The translations under genes and the position numbers were made by a program. Under the pieces are notes generated by a model. That model was not told the DNA's origin and did no database searches. It saw only the letters and a list, made by a program, of their open reading frames with translations. DNA of 50,388 nt from DMER01 sp003451645 (GTDB lineage Bacteria; Pseudomonadota; Alphaproteobacteria; Micropepsales; Micropepsaceae), in contig DALYLR010000028.1 of assembly GCA_031976175.1 (NCBI GenBank), positions 1 through 50,388 of the forward strand, in the 5' to 3' direction. Position 1 is the first letter of the stretch. Every line of letters starts with the position of its first letter. Shown in pieces: positions 48,380 through 50,388 of this stretch.

Positions 48380-48586
48380 TTACGGCGCGTCCATCGGCCG
48401 GACGTCGATCTCCTCTTCGAGGCCAAAGGCGCGCAGCTTGAAATTCATCGATCCGTTTTCTTCCCAATTGCGCAGTGCGATCTCTTGAGCCTCCTCAGCG
48501 CTCGCGGCCTCGATGCATTGAGACCAATTGCTCCATTCGGTGAGCGCGACGCGAAAGCGTGGCAAGGGTTGAAGTGGTTCTGTCAT
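48380..48586 (-). CDS. Small plasmid protein with repeated leader (48586 start)
   Basis: A 68-residue protein (RFRVALTEWSNWSQCIEAASAEEAQEIALRNWEEN). The beta-strand plus AxSxEEAxEIA helix is like short DpnD/PcfM-type plasmid proteins and like the product of 48856-49098. GGAG before the ATG can pair with 48638-48643 in the leader. Function unknown. A type B leader repeat lies about 100 bp upstream. Confidence 0.68.
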   Translation of the reverse strand: MTEPLQPLPRFRVALTEWSNWSQCIEAASAEEAQEIALRNWEENGSMNFKLRAFGLEEEIDVRPMDAP

Positions 48587-48684
48587 GCGTGTCTCCTGGG
48601 TGTGTGGTGATCGGCCCAAGCGGCATGCCTGGGGCCTCAGGAGGTCCGTCCGGCACGGGCAAAGACGGAGGGTCAGGGCCGTGA

Positions 48685-48749
48685 GCCCGCCAGGGGAAGC
48701 TGCACAAGTCCGGGCTTGTCCCGGACGCGGAAGCGCCCGCCCTTGACGC
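48685..48749 (-). repeat. Leader repeat, type B, copy 1
   Basis: A 65-bp element 61/65 identical to 49470-49534, 99 bp upstream of the small gene at 48586. It shares the AGCTGCAC core and CGCTTCC (minus strand) with the type A copies. Confidence 0.8.
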
Positions 48750-48855
48750 GCCGGATGCCTGTGCGACCGGCGCCTCATGCTGAGGCCCAGGCACGGGCGT
48801 CTTGCGCCTGCCGCAGCGCCAGGCGCGGGCGTAGGATGGAACCCTTGGCGCGCCC

Positions 48856-49098
48856 TCAGCCGGGGCCGCAGAGCTCGACGGTGATATCGACGTCGCTGCG
48901 CGCGGCGATCGAAGCGGCGGTGATCGTTCCGATGAGGGTGTGCGCTGCGTCTTCGGCGGCGTCTTGGCTCACGGCCTCGATCAGATGCACGGTGCGGTAA
49001 TGTTCCTCGATGACGACGCGGTAGCGCCGCAGCGGCACGGGTACGGCATCCGGGCTTTGGGGTTGGTGTGTAGCGGCGAAGGGATCAGTTGGTTCCAT
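48856..49098 (-). CDS. Small plasmid protein, relative of the 48380 gene
   Basis: An 80-residue protein whose core (RYRVVIEEHYRTVHLIEAVSQDAAEDAAHTLIG) follows the same strand-loop-helix pattern as the 48380-48586 product. The ATG at 49098 is the most likely start; the ribosome site is moderate. Function unknown. The open frame continues to 49245 into the next gene's 3' end. Confidence 0.6.
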   Translation of the reverse strand: MEPTDPFAATHQPQSPDAVPVPLRRYRVVIEEHYRTVHLIEAVSQDAAEDAAHTLIGTITAASIAARSDVDITVELCGPG

Positions 49099-49151
49099 GT
49101 GAAGCTTCTTTGCGCGCAAGGTTTGGGGCTGGTGGGGAAGAGGGCAGGGGG

Positions 49152-49367
49152 TCATGACTGACCCCCGTTCTGGCCCGTGGTGACTTTCGGTTTGGGTTCG
49201 TAAGCGCGCAAGAGCATCCGGCCAGCGAGGGGCACGGCCTCGCATTTCAGGCTGAACCCTTTGCCGTCGCGGTTAGGCCACGCGGCGCCGATTTTGGTCC
49301 AGACGGCGTTTTTCCCGTCGCCCTCGACGCGGTAGAGCACGAAGGCAGGCGTGTTTAAGCTGGTCAT
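49152..49367 (-). CDS. Small plasmid protein, paralogue of the gene at 39210
   Basis: A 71-residue protein (VWTKIGAAWPNRDGKGFSLKCEAVPLAGRMLL), clearly related to the 39210-39419 product. AGGAGATC precedes the ATG and can base-pair perfectly with GATCTCC in the leader (49418-49424 with 49372-49378). A type B leader repeat lies 103 bp upstream. Function unknown. Confidence 0.7.
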   Translation of the reverse strand: MTSLNTPAFVLYRVEGDGKNAVWTKIGAAWPNRDGKGFSLKCEAVPLAGRMLLRAYEPKPKVTTGQNGGQS

Positions 49368-49469
49368 GGCGGATCTCCTGTTGTGTGTGAGCCTGCGCCC
49401 GATGCGCGGCCTCATGGGGAGATCAACTGGCGCGGCCTCTTCGGCGCGCGCGTCATCGCCGGCTCAGCC

Positions 49470-49534
49470 GCCCGTCAGGGGAAGCTGCACAAGTCTGGGC
49501 TCGTCCCGGACGCGGAAGCGCCCGCGCTTGACGC
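49470..49534 (-). repeat. Leader repeat, type B, copy 2
   Basis: 65 bp, 61/65 identical to 48685-48749, 103 bp upstream of the small gene starting at 49367. The gene-free stretch 49368-49690 holds this leader and otherwise nothing recognisable. Confidence 0.8.
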
Positions 49535-49690
49535 TGCGCCGGGCTGCGCCAAGAGTTCCCCATAGGCAGAGGCCGCGTGGGGGCCGGCGACAAACTGTGG
49601 ACTGGAATGATTTAAGCTTGGCGTCTGGTTCGCGCGCCGTCGTAAAGAGGGGCAAGCAACGGCCGTCTGAGCGCAATGGTAACAGGTCGT

Positions 49691-50110
49691 TTAGGCCAGC
49701 GCCGCAATCACGGCAGCCGCAAAAAAGAGGATGCTGCGCAACGCGACGCCCCACCAAACGCTATAGCCCTTAAAGTAAGGGGCGAGGTCCGGCGGAACCG
49801 GCATCGGCTGCACCGCCGAGACATTCGCGCCGCCCGTGTTCCCGACGGGGACCCATCCGAAGACATAACCGGGAACAGCGGCGATCAGGCGCAGAATTTG
49901 CCCACGTATTTCCGGACCGTCCTGACGGGCGCGCGCAAGGTCAAGCATGCGCCAGTGCGTCGCAAGATGCGCGACGAGGTAGCGCTGCCCCAGAATATGG
50001 GCCCGCTCCAGATGGGCGATCGCGGCCTCGCCGTCGCCTCTGCGTTCGGCCTCACGCGAGGCGGCCATCTCAACTTTGTATTGCTCGTAAGCGCTCGTCG
50101 CCATGCTCAT
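49691..50110 (-). CDS. DUF3703-like protein
   Basis: About 139 residues. The N-terminal half (EMAASREAERRGDGEAAIAHLERAHILGQRY) is the DUF3703 signature; unusually, the C-terminal half carries a membrane segment (GVALRSILFFAAAVIAAL). DUF3703 genes often lie next to metal-responsive MerR or ArsR genes. GGGAG lies 5 nt before the ATG at 50110; a second ATG at 50104 is possible. It follows the AraC gene in the same direction, giving a merR-araC-DUF3703 run if the molecule is circular. Confidence 0.75.
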   Translation of the reverse strand: MSMATSAYEQYKVEMAASREAERRGDGEAAIAHLERAHILGQRYLVAHLATHWRMLDLARARQDGPEIRGQILRLIAAVPGYVFGWVPVGNTGGANVSAVQPMPVPPDLAPYFKGYSVWWGVALRSILFFAAAVIAALA

Positions 50111-50194
50111 GTTCTCCCGGTGGGCTCGACTCCAGCCGGCGAAGAAGACCTTCTTGCGGGCTCGACGGTCTTGAACATTTCGCCTTAGGCGCGC

Positions 50195-50388
50195 TCAGGC
50201 TGGCGCTGGCGCGCGCCGCCAGGACCTGGACATGCCAGGCGTCACGCCGAACACCCGCCGCATCGTGCGGGTCAGATGCGCCTGATCGGCGAACCCGCCA
50301 CGCGCCGCCGCATCCGCCAGCCTGCCGCCCCGGGTCTGCGCGGCGCAGGCGCGGTTGTCGTTCTCTGGTCGAAACGTTCGTCGAATTC
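50195..50388 (-). CDS. AraC-family regulator, C-terminal part (runs off the window end)
   Basis: The C-terminal AraC half: RACAAQTRGGRLADAAARGG, then FADQAHLTRTMRRVFGVTP, which is the second HTH and the family signature, ending in RRAPAPA and TGA at 50195-50197. The first HTH of the same protein and its sensor domain are at 1-564. RACAA occurs at both edges in the same phase, so the two parts join without a frameshift if the molecule is circular. Confidence 0.8.
   Translation of the reverse strand, partial: IRRTFRPENDNRACAAQTRGGRLADAAARGGFADQAHLTRTMRRVFGVTPGMSRSWRRAPAPA

Overview
The window looks like a complete or nearly complete GC-rich accessory plasmid of an alphaproteobacterium. Pointers are an RPA-type replication initiator with iterons and DnaA boxes, a ParA plus ribbon-helix-helix partition pair, a relaxase with a fused helicase, a VirD4-like coupling protein and a Ros/MucR regulator. 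The genus cannot be told from the sequence alone. No rRNA, tRNA, CRISPR array, transposase or mating-pore (VirB) genes were seen, so the element is probably mobilizable rather than self-transmissible. The two window ends carry complementary parts of one AraC-type regulator in the same frame and share a 23-bp near-repeat, which suggests a circular molecule cut inside that gene.

Layout. 1-12 kb: a MerR regulator coupled to the AraC gene, divergent from a CDF exporter; then a czcCBA-type RND efflux operon with small secreted accessory proteins; then a putative HTH/nucleotidyltransferase toxin-antitoxin pair. 12-25 kb: a large copper block under CueR-type operators: multicopper oxidase, CopB, cupredoxin, DUF411 protein, P-type ATPase, CueR, a Cys-tailed ECF sigma factor, a Csp-type copper-storage protein and small Cys/Met/His-rich proteins, with two methyltransferases (one BtaB-like) between them. 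25-27.5 kb: an unknown plasmid gene, an ArdC-like antirestriction protein and a Ros/MucR regulator with a degenerate zinc finger.

27.6-35.7 kb is a defence-like island: an orphan AbiEi-type regulator; an XRE repressor with an ImmA/IrrE peptidase; divergent from them a three-gene operon of a CNB-cyclase fusion, a two-domain Pycsar-like nucleotide cyclase and an E2 (ubiquitin-conjugating)-like protein; an AbiEi/AbiEii pair; and a tyrosine recombinase beside a dif-like site. The cyclase-E2 operon is my best candidate for an undescribed system. 35.7-44.5 kb holds transfer functions (relaxase, candidate oriT, accessory protein, coupling protein) plus an AT-richer gene of unknown function. 44.5-50.4 kb holds the replication origin, repA, a candidate centromere, parA and its partner, small plasmid genes that share a repeated leader, and a DUF3703-like gene downstream of the AraC regulator.

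The metal genes form a coherent programme: divalent-cation export (CDF, CzcCBA) and copper handling by export (ATPase), periplasmic oxidation (multicopper oxidase) and sequestration (Csp, cupredoxin, small thiol-rich proteins). Regulation uses two MerR proteins with visible 19-bp-spacer promoters and an ECF factor. All functional calls rest on motif recognition by eye; no database search was possible.
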